The notes under the pieces: model-generated | The model's input: the letters and a program-made list of their open reading frames with translations, nothing else | Database searches by the model: none | What the model was told of the DNA's origin: nothing | Position numbers and translations under genes: made by a program | Origin: Incurvaria masculella | Taxonomy: Eukaryota > Arthropoda > Insecta > Lepidoptera > Incurvariidae | DNA: 64,000 bases | Assembly (NCBI GenBank): GCA_946894095.1 | Contig: OX335644.1 | Coordinates: forward strand, 13,497,595-13,561,594 | Reading direction: 5' to 3' | Shown: piece after piece, positions 1-11,889 of the stretch | How the letters are laid out: each line of letters starts with the position of its first letter | How positions within the stretch are numbered: the stretch's first letter is position 1

Positions 1-1059
1 GAAGAACACAACCGTACGTAAATCGAGCGAATTTGTTATCGGTGAATGTATCGGGACGGACGGAAACGGACGGTTTATGCAATTAATTTTAATTTATCCA
101 ATTGGACCTGATCAGTAACCCATTACATACTTGAAACATTTCTGAAAAAAAATCTTAGAGAATATTGCCGACAATAACGAAGAAAGGACTTACTTTGTTA
201 TTATCATTTCAATACAAGCACCTCAAAGTTAAAACTATGTATGACTACGAAACATTTCAGTATCACAATAACCTTCTGCGAAAAATTACAGCTAATGGAA
301 TATTTGAAAAACACTTTGCTGGTATTTCAAATGCATCTTAAAAAAGATAATGAATGACAATTAAAAGGTAAACGATATTTTATTCAATACCCCTTTGATG
401 TCTTTTTGTGTATTGTATTGTATTGTTTATTCATCATCCATAGAAAGTACACTGCACTCGGATTTGTCATATTTTAACATTGGCGAGTTCAGCCAATTTT
501 TTTACAAAAACGTAGGTAAAATACTAAATTAACATGAATTCACAAAAAATAACAATTCATGCCGTATTCACATGAACAACAGTTCATGACAAATATAATT
601 TTATTTGCGAAGACTATCCCCACCAACTAACATGTTGCCAATTGGAGCAGGCCAGTCCCCACAAACAGCACCCGTACACGAGCATCACGCCGGGCACAGC
701 CATTACCTCTCTCGACCATATTTTAGGGAAAGAGATAACCCGAGCCAAGCGTCACCGTAAGCAAGAACCTTAAAGCGATGCACTGCTCCAGTGGCAACAA
801 AACACTGTCAAACACTGGCACAATAATCTACTACAGTGATCACTGTTACATATCCCTTTAAACGCTACCACCTACAGAAAGCAGCCTTATCAATAGAGTA
901 AAAATAAGATTCCCGTATGAGATTTTGACCAATACCGAGAAACTAATAATACTTAACTAAACTAAAATTCGGGTGTATAGAGCCCTAGTCATTATTGATA
1001 CGAAATTGTATCAAATCAAAATTGATTGGTTAGTAATTTCATATTACACGTAGTACTTA
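1..1059. other. AT-rich stretch, no gene seen
   Basis: No reading frame or repeat that I can name. The sequence is AT-rich, with a modestly GC-richer patch around 600-800. Confidence 0.4.
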
Positions 1060-1078
1060 TCATAAAAGTAGTAAAGAG

Positions 1079-1333
1079 ACGGGGTCTTCGACGAGACGCA
1101 TGGCACGACGCTGTATCGAGTCCAGGGATCCAAGCAGGCATTTAGCTGAACCGTCCCACAAATGCGAATAATACTCCACGCAAGACCTTATCTGCGCCTT
1201 GTAGAGTAGCAGTTTTTGGTCAGGCGTGAAATGCTGACGCACCATGTCGAGGAAGCCCTGTTTTATTGAGTCGAGCTTGGCTTTATCGTCGATATGGCGT
1301 CCAAAATTAAGATCTAAATGCTTATGCCAAAAC
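1079..1333 (-). mobile_element. Non-LTR retrotransposon fragment (late RT/C-terminal region)
   Basis: The minus strand encodes a stretch with LLLYKAQIRSCVEYYSHLWDG followed by LDSIQRRAMRLV. This is the conserved block downstream of the reverse transcriptase palm in Jockey/CR1-group LINE ORF2 proteins. Only about 85 codons remain, with no catalytic YADD box, so it is a dead fragment. Related pieces lie at 42524-43130 and 55780-55935, and the 3' end of what seems to be the same family recurs at several other places in the window. Confidence 0.75.
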
Positions 1334-1844
1334 ATTTTTTTAACGACAACAACGAAGAAACCAAGTGCGATATCTGAGATCACAAGATAACATACCTGTA
1401 TCCACCGAAATAGGTTTCAATGAAAAAATTTAAGTGGAATTGGATAATGGTAATTGTGTTGAGACCACTAACGTCGGTGCCGAATTCACATATGCCGTTC
1501 ACGTGGCAATCAGCATGAATGCAATTTTCTTTTAGCTAATGACAGTGTAGAACGATCTTATAATAGCGCTCCAGTTGTATGTTTTATCACCATAAATGTA
1601 CGCGTAATTACGTCTTTACAACCCCTGAACGACATTTCCCGAGATTGGAGCGTGGCGAGGTACCAACGTCGGAGGAGCACGACTGTTCAAAAGCCTTCGA
1701 GTTTACGGGCCCAACGTTTATGGAGATATTCACGTGGGTATTTACGATCCAATAAAAAAGTGTGGCTGTCATAACGGCGAAGGTCTTTACTTTAGCTCCT
1801 ATCGATTTACCGCCGCTTCGAGCCTCATCTACATCTACAATCTA
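1334..1844. other. Non-coding stretch
   Basis: No gene or recognisable repeat boundary seen. Confidence 0.3.
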
Positions 1845-1925
1845 CACACAAACATATACTATACATACAATCACGCCGGTTCCCCGGAGGTGTAGGCAAA
1901 GGTTATAGAGCGCCACACCGTAAGA
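1845..1925 (+). repeat. Interspersed repeat fragment
   Basis: It resembles a common lepidopteran interspersed motif (CATACAATCACGCC followed by a GGAGGTGTAGGCA block). This is recognised by pattern only; class and boundaries are uncertain. Confidence 0.35.
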
Positions 1926-2464
1926 TCACAGCATATTTCAACCTACAGCCTATACAGTCAATAGAAATGCATTTTTTCATCTGCACTATAAAGAGGTAAT
2001 GTTTGTTTGTTTGTACAGGGTAATCTTAAAATTTTAAAAATTCTTTCACAAATTTAAATCTAAATTATTGTGGTTTTACATAGGCTATATTTTATTTTAA
2101 TATTTTAAACGTTTTCATTTATAAATTGCTATATTTATCAACAAAGCCGGAAAAAATACAGTTGATTGGCGGCTTCAAATGGTTTCAGATTAGTGCAATT
2201 ATCTATGTACCCTTACCTATGTACACCCACACACCCACGCCTATCACATAACATAGTGCTTCGGTACCGTCTGCTAACTAAGTCCAACGGAACCTACACC
2301 CTGTTGTGCAGAATCGTATTCTTTTACAGGATGTAGGAACTATTAGTACCATCAATGGCACGTTTCAAAAAACCTGATGTAACATGGATTATATAACTGT
2401 ACTTGATTTATGAAACGAAATAAATAATTTTGAATTTGAATTGGAATATGAATTTTTTATGTTT
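1926..2464. other. AT-rich spacer with a TTGAATTTGAA run
   Basis: No gene. At about 2408-2450 a tail of the form AATAAATAATTTTGAATTTGAA resembles the 3' terminal repeats of insect SINEs and LINEs. Confidence 0.35.
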
Positions 2465-2545
2465 ATGTTAGGCGAGGCATATGGCATACGCCAGGCCTGT
2501 TGAGGTGCCCGACGACGCCCATGGGCATTTAAACTTTTCTGTTCT
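2465..2545 (-). mobile_element. LINE 3'-end fragment
   Basis: It carries the signature GCATATGG..TACGCCAGG..GGTGCCCGACGACGCC, which also occurs at 3185-3290, 4085-4160, 14300-14360 and, in the opposite orientation, near 29820, 40400 and 51120. At 4085-4342 this signature forms the C-terminal end of a LINE-like reading frame, so these are 3' ends of one non-LTR family. Confidence 0.6.
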
Positions 2546-2546
2546 A

Positions 2547-3176
2547 TCTTGGAAAACACTGGCCGTAGACCCTTGCGACTACCTGCCCCGTAAACGCAGA
2601 TCTACATACCGGCCATGTCCACATTGATTTCGGTTCGATTTCAATTACATAAATGAATACCAATTTTCTATATAAATACAATACAAACATTTCCTTCTTT
2701 TCCATACACACATTAACCTTAATTAAACAAAATTGTTTATTTAATTAATTTCTTATTATTATTAATACATTTTAAAAAATCATCAATTGTATAAAATGGC
2801 CGATCAAGTAAGAATTTCCTTAGTTTCCTTTAAAAATATTTTTTATTGACATTTTTTTACGTAGTCTGGTAGTGCATTATATATTATTAGTATGAAAATA
2901 TTAGTATATCTTGGGAGACACTGGTCGTAGCCCTATCATGCGACCACTAAAACAAAACGCCCCGACCTCATCTACCTACCTGTCATGTCCAAATTTGTTT
3001 TGGTTATATTTTGGGAAACGCTGGTCGTAGACCTATCATGCGACCACTGAAATAAAACGCCCCGATCTGATTTACTGACCTGTCATGTCCAAACTGGTTT
3101 TAGTTATATCTTGGGAAACACCGGTTGCAGACCTATAAACGCCCCAACCCAATCTAACTACCTGCTACTCTAACTT
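2547..3176. repeat. 100-bp tandem repeat
   Basis: Units starting ATATCTTGGGA(A/G)ACACTGG begin at 2906, 3006 and 3106, an exact 100-bp period. Each contains a GACC(T/C)ATCATGCGACCACT block and a CCTGTCATGTCC block. The third unit is partly deleted, and a more diverged unit lies upstream at 2547-2645. No coding potential. Confidence 0.7.
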
Positions 3177-3179
3177 TCA

Positions 3180-3290
3180 GGGAGGCTGCGAAAAGTATGC
3201 CGGCCGTCCTGGTGATTCTTCACACCATGTATGAAGGGCCCATTGAGGTGCCCGACGGCGCCTATAGGCTTTTGAACTTTCAGGATGGCT
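3180..3290 (-). mobile_element. LINE 3'-end fragment
   Basis: Same family as 4085-4342: GGAGGCTGCGAAAAG..ATGCCGGCCG followed by GAGGTGCCCGACGGCGCC. It directly abuts the 100-bp tandem repeat. Confidence 0.6.
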
Positions 3291-3489
3291 GCATTCAAAT
3301 ATTTGTTGCACTAAAATTTTGTAAATAAGTCTAAAATCGGTATAGGTGCAGTTTTTGAGAATTCAAAGGAAGTTGATTTTCGAAAATGGGATAATCTCAG
3401 ATCTAAATCTCAGATGGCTTAAATGGTATTAACCTTACGGGGGTGAATGAGGGATTGAAAGTATTTATGGAGAAACAATATACATTTTC

Positions 3490-3860
3490 GAAATCATTCA
3501 ATGGTTTCTAGCGCGAGCGAAGCCGCGGGCAAAAGTTAGAGTGAAGTATATATTTTCTATTTGTTTTATTTGCGAAACAAACAGTCTACATAACTAAAAT
3601 AAAAGAACACATGAATATACACGAGCAATTTCGACAGAAGCATAAAGAATAAACGGTATAAAGAAGAAAGTAAAACAGAATACAATATTGAAATCTAAAT
3701 CCTAATCCTAATAATATTATAAAGTGAACGTTTGTATGTTTGGATGTTTGTTACGGAGTCATGAGAAAACGGCTGAACGGAGTTGGATGAAAATTTGTCA
3801 CACAGATAGTTTATTACCTGGATTAACACATAGGATACTTTTTAGTTTAGTTTGCTCTGC
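3490..3860 (+). mobile_element. Two RTE/SINE-type 3'-region fragments
   Basis: At 3508-3535 lies GCGAGCGAAGCCGCGGGCAAAAG. At 3716-3850 lies ATTATAAAGTGAACGTTTGTATG, followed by ACGGCTGAACGGAGTTGG and ATAGTTTATTACCTGGATTAACACATAGG. I recognise both as common ends of RTE-type lepidopteran repeats. A related GAACGAAGCCGGGTAAATCAGCTAG end is at 16490-16527. Confidence 0.5.
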
Positions 3861-4084
3861 ATATCCAATCCATCTTAACATACCTTCTCAATTATCTTTT
3901 TCATCTAACTACTTTCAGTTGACAATTCTTCTTTTAGATTACTATTCCACCTGTTGTAGAACGCACTATGCAAGCTTTCCCGTTACTTAACACTAGCAAG
4001 CTGGCCCGCGAATCGCCATCTTACCTGCAGGCGTAATCGCCCGCCTTTTATAACGGAGTTCATCGCGTCGTTTTTTTTTTATGT

Positions 4085-4342
4085 TAAGCGCGGCATATGG
4101 CGTACGCCAGGACCTAAAGGTGCCCGACGACGCCCATGGGTTTTCGAACATTCAGGGAGGCTGCCAAAACCATGCCGGCCGGCCAGGTGCTTCTTTACAC
4201 CACGTTTGAAGGACCCCAGGTCGTAATTTGGGGGAAATACCTCGGAAGGGAGTTCATTCCATTGTTTACCGGCCCTATAGATAAAGGATCTAGAGGATCG
4301 GTGAGTTCTTATTTTTGGAATGTCGACTGTGAATTTGTGCAT
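4085..4342 (-). mobile_element. Non-LTR retrotransposon ORF2 C-terminus
   Basis: The minus-strand frame contains FTVDIPKIRTHRSSRSFIYR, then GKQWNELPSEVF and SFKRGVKKHL. This is the typical C-terminal end of Jockey-type LINE proteins: an exposed basic stretch, then a W-N-x-L-P motif, then F-K-x-x-V. It continues into the GCATATGGCGTACGCCAGG 3' signature shared with other copies. The plus-strand frame over the same bases is a shadow. Fragment only. Confidence 0.75.
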
Positions 4343-4345
4343 TTT

Positions 4346-5811
4346 CTCCCTGTTCCGCGTTGACCGAAGGTAGAAAGGGGATGGAGGAACAGCGTTATTC
4401 AGCTCCGACGAGCATTCTCCATGGTAAAGACGATAGAAGACAGAAAGAGACAGCGTTTACTCGGTTTCCAGCATTCACTCTTCTTTCAATGTTCATATAA
4501 CATTCTCCATCACAGAAAAACATGATTCACAGATGCACAAACTTATTTGAGCCTAAAAATGCACATATGACAGAGCCAGCTTCTACCATTTGTAACGCAA
4601 AATAAATTAATGAATAATAATAAAAGTTAGCAATAACTTGTTTAGTTCGTATGCGCCTATATCTGATTATGGCTTTGATTTACATATTCACTCTGGTAAA
4701 GTGGATCCCGAGTCTTTATGGTAGAGTAGTCTGTATATACATTGGAACGAAGCTTCTCAGACGTAAACACCTTTTGTGATTGTACATTAATTTGAAGGCA
4801 ACTTATAATATTAGGGAATAACATGATGGCAACCTATACATATTTACAACGCCAAGCTGCTTCCCTAGTGAGGTAAGCATAGATTTTAAAGCAAGTTTTC
4901 AAAGTGATTGCCTCAAGTACGGCAATCTTATTTGAATATTTTATTTTATTATAATGTATTTTTAAAAAGCTTTGAAAACTATATGGGCTCAGAGAAGGTG
5001 GCGTTTTATCTCCATACAATATTTTACCATATGGCAAGCGATAATTTTAATGCTCTATAGCTCTTAAATCCTGTCCTATTTATAGATATCATAATATATA
5101 TTTAGTAAACATCACAACATTAGTAAATCCAAAGCAATTATTAAAGAATAACCAAAAAAACTTCGATTACATTTTCTTATTTTCAATTAATGACGTCCCA
5201 CTTACCCTCAAATTTAATTATTAAACTAATATCATAACAATAAAAATTAAAACAAATAAAAACATATTTAACAAAAAATAAAATGTTAATTCATCAAGGA
5301 TGTCATTTCTGACTCTCGGACAACAGAATTTTCAAGAAAAGAGAAAGCACGTATTATCCACTCAAACTATTACGAATGAACAGATTTGTATCAGGGGGTT
5401 ACCATTCTAAGTTACCTTACCTTAAGTGAGTACCTAGAGAATAGAAGAAGAACAGGCAAGAGAGTGATGCAATCTCACGTTTAACTGCTATGCCATGCTA
5501 ACTGTGAAACGACGTGTTATTCGGGCAATTTAACTAAAATTTACGTTACGAAATTCAGCTAAACGTCAGATGTAACCACTATTTTGCCTGTTCACGTGCT
5601 ATTCACCTGGCGAGATTACAGGATTACCCTGGACTGGAGGTTGATTAAATATTTCTAACGTTTTTTTTCGCAGAGGAACAATTCCATTATTGTTTTATCC
5701 GGCTATTGCCAGAAGGCCTAGTCTACCGCTACTTGATCTTAAAATTTTCTTCACCCTTTCATCGAACATGTAATTCTTATAACCTGTTCCATAATAAAGA
5801 CACTAAGCCTG
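4346..5811. other. AT-rich spacer
   Basis: No convincing gene. Short frames here lack motifs and codon bias. Confidence 0.35.
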
Positions 5812-5965
5812 GTTTTAACCGACTGCTGATCTATTTTAATCAACACTTAAAGGACCTTTATTACGGTGCTGATTATCTTATACTGGTATCGACTGCAAGT
5901 TGCTAAGAAAGGACCATTAATATGTGGCGATTAAGCTAATCAGCAGTAGGTGAAAAAGGCCCTGA
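5812..5965. mobile_element. Small MITE-like element, copy 1
   Basis: The segment runs from GGTTTTAACCGACTGCTGAT to GATTAAGCTAATCAGCAGTAGG..AAAAAGGCCCT. Its ends are loosely inverted (CTGCTGAT / ATCAGCAG). A second copy with the same order of blocks lies at 15240-15376, which supports a mobile family about 140-150 bp long. Confidence 0.6.
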
Positions 5966-6284
5966 ACCCATTTTGTTGCTGAAATAATTTCACTTTTCTG
6001 GGAAACCCAAGCATCCGCTTCCCATGCAAATCCAAGCAAATCCTTACTTTCATCTTACTTCAATCCTTACTTCATTCTTATGTTTGGTTATTAATTTTAA
6101 TAGGTACGTGGATAACGTCTGATCTTAAACGCGTTTGTATGGTAACTCCAGAGATAATACACGTCTAAAAATTTTTAACTTTGAATACGACTGTTAGTGT
6201 TTAGTAACCAATTAAAAAAAAATATTTTGAAGGTGAACCATTGATGGCAACTGAGTCAATATCTAGTTCATACATTATACTATA

Positions 6285-6432
6285 GAGCTCCATCCATCCA
6301 GTTCAATGTAGCCGTGCTCATAAAGGGAAGGCCCTGGCATGGCACCTAATTCCTTCGGGAATGTGGTGTATTGGGCTAATATCATAACGGTGGTTGTGTG
6401 GTATCCATCCATGTCAGGTTGCATAAAAAAAA
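6285..6432 (+). mobile_element. SINE body, 3' part
   Basis: It contains CAGTTCAATGTAGCCGTGCTCATAA, CTGGCATGGCACCTAATTCC, GTATTGGGCTAATATCATAACGG and CCATCCATGTCAGGTTGCAT, and ends in a run of A. These blocks recur in order in the longer SINEs at 39801-40188 and 48923-49327. The promoter head is missing (5' truncated). Confidence 0.8.
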
Positions 6433-6515
6433 AACGTGCAGACCGTGTTATTTTACTGCATTTATTCACAAATCGGTAAAGGGAAACGAGTCAACAAATC
6501 TTCATATTTTCATTA

Positions 6516-7400
6516 AGGTGGCCCAACCCGGCGGGACTAACTCATTCGCAGGCACGGTACAAAACCGTGCTGTTGCGCTCTGGGACCTTCTCTGTTTCAA
6601 ATTATAAGACAGACTCCGTGATGAGGAAGATGCAACATGTCCACAAAAAAGACAATGTGGATAGTTTATGATTTGGTAAGATTTACGAAAATTTTAATTA
6701 CAAAACGGCTTATAGCTAAATGTAAACCACGACCGCTGAAGTAAAAAATCTAACAAAAACTACATAGATTATAAGTCTTGATTAAATAAGCTATGTCTGA
6801 TGACTAATCTTTTTGAGATGTTCTTACTTTATCATTAGGCCCGTCCCCGGACGGTTTGAGAAACACATGAAATCCGAAATGAATTTTTTTTTCTCAGAAA
6901 TATACAATTTCATATTTATATGCTTACATTAAGTTTGCAACATTGAGTGGGGCCCGGAAGATAGAAAAAAAAATTAAAATGTATAAAAAAATATATATCA
7001 TCTCCTAAGCAAATATTTAGAAATGGTACTATAGAAATGTATTTGTTAACTCTTTTAAGGCGTAATGTAACGGCGAATTTGCAACAATTTACTAATTACG
7101 GAAATATATTTAAAAAAATGTTTTTACTAAAAAAAATCTATGCTGAGAACCTTACTTGCTATGGCAACCTTTCTTTCTAGAATATGTAAACAAAATTATA
7201 TTCCTTATCTTGTAAAGTTTTTAGAATGTTGCAAGTCTTAGAACAGTATTTTTTTTTAATCCAAACTTTCTAATGCTATAAACGGTAAACAAAAAATCAG
7301 AAATAAGATTTCCGTCATTCAGTGTTAACATAAATCAATTGTAAACATTTCCCTAATTTTGCAACATCGCAAGAAGCCTGGAACAAGGTAAAAATGAATT
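6516..7400. mobile_element. TTAA-type element fragment plus attached AT-rich repeat
   Basis: It begins TTAAGGTGGCCCAACCCGGC, the terminus seen inverted at the right end of the complete element at 31523-32014. The TTGTACCGTGCC-type and GTCTGATGACTAATC blocks follow in matching order. From about 6875 a second block (TTAAGTTTGCAACATTG, GGGCCCGGAAGATAGAAA, ATCATCTCCTAAGCAAATA) matches in inverse orientation the stretch at 12460-13000. Confidence 0.6.
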
Positions 7401-8210
7401 AAATCTGCAAGCGTTTTACAGGTGCCGCTCTCACAGGTGTATTTGTTGCGCAGCCATATGCAGACACTTATCAGTTGTAATTGTATGAGTGAGTAGGCAG
7501 CGGCACGGGGAGACGGACGGAGGACGCTATCGCCGGGTGGTGCGGGGCGGGAGTGGCACGTGCGTGCGACAGTTACATGTGTAGGTACTTTCGGGTATTA
7601 CGTCTTGGAAGACGCAATATCCACGAATGGTATTTTAGATGGTTCGGACCCAGCCTAGCAGTATATTCTTACAGTAGTTATTTTACGGGGCTCTTTCTTT
7701 ATTTCATATGTGCTTGCTTCACGGTCGAATAATAGATATTTATTTTATTTATTTAGCATGAGTGACCCTTGCGAGCCGTGCACATTTTATAACATAAATT
7801 AATTATCTTAGAGTTTATAATAAAAAATAATTATAAATACATTATTAAAATTCACAATATATTTTCAATACATAATCTGGTTCAATAAATGTCAATATTA
7901 AATTATTCTAAATTACAATTAAAATTATTGAAAAATTCTTCTATATTATAAAACGGGTTACTTAACAAATATTCTTTTAAATTAATAAAAAAATTGGTTA
8001 TTGTTAAAAATTGTTTGATGGAAATAGGTAAATGATTGTAAATTTTTACTCCAGTATAAAAAGATTAATTCTTAAACAATAAACATTTTGGGCCTTTTGG
8101 TCGAAAACTGTCGTTATTTGTTAAGTAATATATCTGCAATTCCTTCACTTTATCTAAGTATTAGTTTTTCTTATATACTCCAATGCATATTATATTACAG
8201 TCATGATTTT
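7401..8210. other. Spacer with a short GC-rich patch
   Basis: AT-rich apart from a GC-rich patch at about 7490-7575 holding GGACGGACGG-like runs. No gene supported. Confidence 0.3.
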
Positions 8211-8517
8211 TCAGGGTTCCGTACCCAAAGGGCGAAAACGGAACCCTATTACTAAGCCTCCGCTGTCCGTCCGTCCGTCCGTCCGTCCGTCCGTCTGTCC
8301 GTCTGTCACAGGGCTGTATCTCAGTAACCGTAACAGATAGACAGCTGAAATGTTCACAGAGTGTGTATTTATTTTGCCGCTATAACAACAAATAGGTAAA
8401 ATTAAGAAATAATTAAAATTAAAGGGGGTCCCCATACCCTGTTTTTTTTTATACATTTTTTTACGATGGTACGGAACCCTTCGTGTGCGAGTCCGACTCG
8501 GACTTGGCCGGTTTTTT
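8211..8517 (+). mobile_element. GTCC-microsatellite interspersed element, copy 1
   Basis: The element starts AGGGTTCCGTACCCAAAGGG and carries an internal (GTCC)n tract, then a CACAGGGCTGTATCTCA block, a TATTTATTTTGCCGCTATAACAAC block and an AAGGGGGTCCCCATAC block. It ends GGTACGGAACCCTTCGTGTG, a near-palindrome around GTGCGAGTCCGACTC, and TTGGCCGGTTTTT. The GGTTCCGTACC/GGTACGGAACC pair forms subterminal inverted repeats. Eight copies occur in the window. The class (MITE or SINE) is unresolved. Confidence 0.85.
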
Positions 8518-8804
8518 ATTTTACGAAAAGGGGTCGGCAACTTTCGTCATATTTTGCTCCACAAATAATTCGTATAAATTTCTTTTGAAGGATGAGAATA
8601 CTTTTTTTAACATTACAATTGTTTCCCCACACATCTATTCCGTACCTTAAAATCAATTATTCTTAAAGTTGATATGTGTACAGTGTTTTTTATTGATCTT
8701 ATCGCATAACATGCACTGGCTATCTTCCATACATATCATAATATAACATACATATCACACTCCTTGGAAAAAGCGACGTACTTGTTTAGCACGAAATATT
8801 ATCC

Positions 8805-8953
8805 CTGTTACTAATAAACCTAGATCATCAGCTGAATCGTTATACAATGTTTTGTCCTTTGCATTGACAGGCAGTTTCTAATTCGATAGAAAGGGACAAA
8901 ACATTGTATACCTATTCAGACGATGATCTGGGATTATTAGTAGCAGAGTTAAT
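8805..8953. mobile_element. Foldback element with about 60-bp arms
   Basis: The left arm (TTACTAATAAACCTAGATCATC .. ATACAATGTTTTGTCC) pairs with the right arm (GGACAAAACATTGTATACC .. GATGATCTGGGATTATTAGTA). This is a short hairpin MITE-like structure with a small loop. Confidence 0.7.
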
Positions 8954-9069
8954 GTACATATTTACTGAAACTGCCTGGTTTAATATTTGTTCATAACGAT
9001 ATCTTAATCAAAATTTAAATATTTATACGATCGTTTTAGTTTGAGTCGGTATTGTAATGATTTTTTTAA

Positions 9070-9490
9070 AGAACTATAAATGGATGGCTAATACCAAACT
9101 GAACGTCAGATATTAGCCTAAAACACGACATGGGAACTAGGTGCCATACCAGGACTTTCCTTAAATTGCTCGGCTACCTTGAACTGGATGAAAAACACGG
9201 TCAATTTTCATTGCCACTTCGATCATCGTTCATTCAACGCAATGGTACCAACCCGGACGGGATAAACCCTACAACATAGTAAGTAAGAAAAGAAAGAAAA
9301 GAAAAGAAAAATACAGTTTATAAGTAAGTTAATAAGTAAGGAAGGGGACCTACAGTTTTACGTGGAATCCGAACCACGGCCAGCCCTAATGGTCTAAAAT
9401 GGTCACCCATCCAGAACCCAACCGCTCTCAAAGCAGCTTACCCAGCTTATAGAATCTCAAGGTGTCCCACCACTGTGCTACCGAGGCTGA
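9070..9490 (-). mobile_element. SINE with 5S-rRNA-like head
   Basis: Read on the minus strand, the head contains GCGGTTGGGTTCTGGATGGG followed by TGACC. It resembles the 3' promoter part (A/IE/C box side) of insect 5S rRNA, GCGGTTAGTACTTGGATGGG followed by TGACC. The body (GTTCGGATTCCACGT, CTGTAGGTCCCCTTCC, then the GGCACCT..GCTAATATC blocks) is shared with the tRNA-headed SINEs of this window. An AAGAAAAGAAAG microsatellite interrupts the body at about 9282-9312. Confidence 0.65.
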
Positions 9491-9675
9491 CAATGATAAA
9501 AATCTCTTTAGGGTGGCGTAGTTTGTCTTCGAAAGAGTATTTACTACTTCACGTTTCATGGTAGTTCGGATTAAAATAAAACTGTAGGGGCTGTACTATC
9601 GCATTGAATTAACTACGGTCAAAGCGGCAATGAAAATAGACGATATTTTCCTTCCATTACAAAGTAGCCATGAAA

Positions 9676-9765
9676 TATAAGAACGTTCCTGGCATGGCAC
9701 CTCGTTCCTATATGTTGTTTTGGGCTAATATCATGACACTAGAGGTGATTATAGCTAAAGATGTC
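9676..9765 (+). mobile_element. Diverged SINE body fragment
   Basis: Contains CCTGGCATGGCACCTCGTTCC and GGGCTAATATCATGAC, matching the shared SINE body. No head and no clear tail. Confidence 0.55.
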
Positions 9766-9837
9766 CACTTTTTTATTTTGTAATTTGCTGATTTTGTAAA
9801 ATTTAAGTGGGGTTATAGTTTATTTAAAAATCTAGAC

Positions 9838-10150
9838 TTAAGGTGGGCCTTCCCGCTCAACTCCCCATACAAACGTGGAAAGAAGATCATGAGCATATTT
9901 CTTATCAGAGATCCAAAATAATACTCAAAATAGCTTTATTGGATCGAAATAGATGTCTGATGACTGTCGGGCATTGTAAAATTTTGTTAGGTTTCTAAGT
10001 TATAAGGTCCGAAACTTCGAATTTTTTGCGCGTTTTATACAATAACTTTGGAGGTGGATTACTCAACGATTAACTAAAAAACCTTAAAAAGATTAGTCAT
10101 CTGACATGGCTTGTTTCATGAAGATTTATAACAAATTTGGTTTTAGGCAA
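9838..10150. mobile_element. TTAA-type element, one end
   Basis: It starts TTAAGGTGGGCCTTCCCGCT and follows the same order as the left half of the element at 31523-32014: CAACTCCCCATACAAACG, GGAAAGAAGATCATG, TAACTTTGGAGGTGGATTAC, GATTAGTCATCTGACAT. The other end is missing. Confidence 0.7.
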
Positions 10151-10584
10151 TTTCTTTGATGTGTCCGTTGATTCTGCATTAATAACACATTTGTTGAACA
10201 AAGCGACGTATGTAATTTTAGTACTAAAATTTATATTTTATTCAAATATTTGCTTATCCGTCCTGAAAGAAAATAATAATAATAAAGAGTTTACTTACAC
10301 CCATTTTCACTACCATCAGCTACAAAAATCCCAAAGTTATCTTATGGTTACACCATGCGAATATGCAATCTAACTAAAAGTAAGCTAACGAATTTCAGAT
10401 AGCTGGAAATAGTGAAATCAGGGGTTAGTGGAGTGGCTGCTCTATAGACGGATACCCCCTTCTTCAGCCACTGGCCGTATTTACTTACTTATTTATTTAT
10501 TCATACAACAATATACCTAACATTACAGCGTAATGGCCAAGGCGTTAGGCAATTTATAGATAAAGTACACACTTTATTTAAAAA

Positions 10585-11260
10585 TTATGCAGCTTCAAAG
10601 TAAACAGCAACTGCCTTCTGGAACTCGGCCAGAGTGCAAGCATAGATGTCTATTTTGTCAGATATATCATTTAGAGCTGTAAGCGCATGGGTGAGCGGCG
10701 CGTGACGCAGCATGTTGGTGCGCGAGGAGGGCAGCGCGAAGCGAGGATGAGAGCGCGCGCGACTGTAATTTTCTGGGGCGAACAGATTAACACTCTCTAG
10801 CACTGAAATATTTTGCACGTGTCCAATTACTAATTTAAACACATATTTTGTTAACTGCGATTCGGATAAATCGGATAAAAATTATAATTATTTTTATAAG
10901 GGAATCTTAAAAACTTTTTTTGCACTCTTTCAAGCATGGCAGTATATTAAGCCTCATGAGGGTTCCATATCATTGCATTGCATTCTAGCTTGTTTCTCAC
11001 AAATGTGTTGTACAGGATTTTTACGCCATCTGTACTGCGCAAATGGTACGCTTGTCTCAATATTACACCCAGGGTCCGAAAGGAGCTTTTGCATAGTTTG
11101 TCGACGTGATCATGAAAAAAGACAATTTGGTGTCCATGATGACACCTTAATTTTTCTGACTTGTCACTCTCGAAAGCAAGACATCACCAAGTCAATTTTG
11201 GTATTGAATAGGCTCTCTGGAGTGACTCAATGTCAATATAGCGCACTTGTCAGTGTTGAA
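10585..11260 (-). mobile_element. Non-LTR retrotransposon ORF2 remnant (C-terminal third)
   Basis: Conceptual minus-strand reading gives, with frameshifts and one in-frame stop, HDHVDKLCKSSFRTLG, then ILYNTFVRNKLECNAMIWNP, then YTAMLERVQKKFLRF. It ends in a frame containing LPSSRTNMLRHAPLTHAL. These are hallmark blocks downstream of the RT palm in CR1/Jockey-type LINEs (x-V-R-x-K-L-E-x-x-x-x-x-W-N-P and E-R-V-Q-x-K-F-L). The stop lies about six codons before the TAMLERVQ block, and a frameshift lies near 10845. The family differs from the 19.6-21.9 kb element. The plus-strand frame over 10973-11302 is its shadow. Confidence 0.8.
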
Positions 11261-11889
11261 ATAGAGCTATCGCCAGTTATCGCCCGTAGTATAGGGAATT
11301 GATAGAGTAACAACTCTCTTTAGAGGTTTTTATGCTAGTGTGTCGAGATCAATCTCGTTTAAAAAAGGCCGAGAACTCGCGAAAACGAGATCTTGCGAGA
11401 TCGGGATTGCATTCTTGGTATTAATCTAATCTAATTAATAATCTTGCTATATCTCGCGGAGTTAGGGTGGTTAACCTTAAAACTCAGAAGGGAAAAATAA
11501 AAATACTAATATTGAGTCAGCGATTTACGTTTTTTTGTTACGATACGGGGTCATATCAAAACTTCTTGTTATGTTTTTCGCTTTTCTGGTAATTTTTTCG
11601 TCGGTTGAATTTCTTGAAAAAAATTTTTTCCTGGTTCAAATCTTCCTATTATTTCAGATAATGACTATGCGTGGCGAAATCGGTAAAAAGGCGAAATTAT
11701 TAAGGCGAACAATTTATCATCCAAAATAAAAATATAGATAAAACAAGCATACCATAAGCATACTAAGAATGTTAAAAATAAAAGGACTAGAGGCACGGTC
11801 GGCATCCCGTCAAAACATTCTTAGTAATTGCCAATTATGATCGCATCAATTCTATTCCATTTTCATCTCAACACACCGCATTTACGATG
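11261..11889. other. Spacer
   Basis: No gene. A short stretch at 11340-11410 is rich in GAGATC words, with no clear period. Confidence 0.3.

Noticed and set aside
8211..8540. Open frames with repeated TDGR peptides (also at 19173-19448, 28964-29170, 50632-50895, 53548-53895)
   Set aside because: They are translations of the (GTCC)n tract in an interspersed element; identical peptides appear at every copy regardless of context.
10973..11302. Plus-strand 109-codon frame
   Set aside because: The opposite strand carries clear LINE ORF2 motifs over the same bases.
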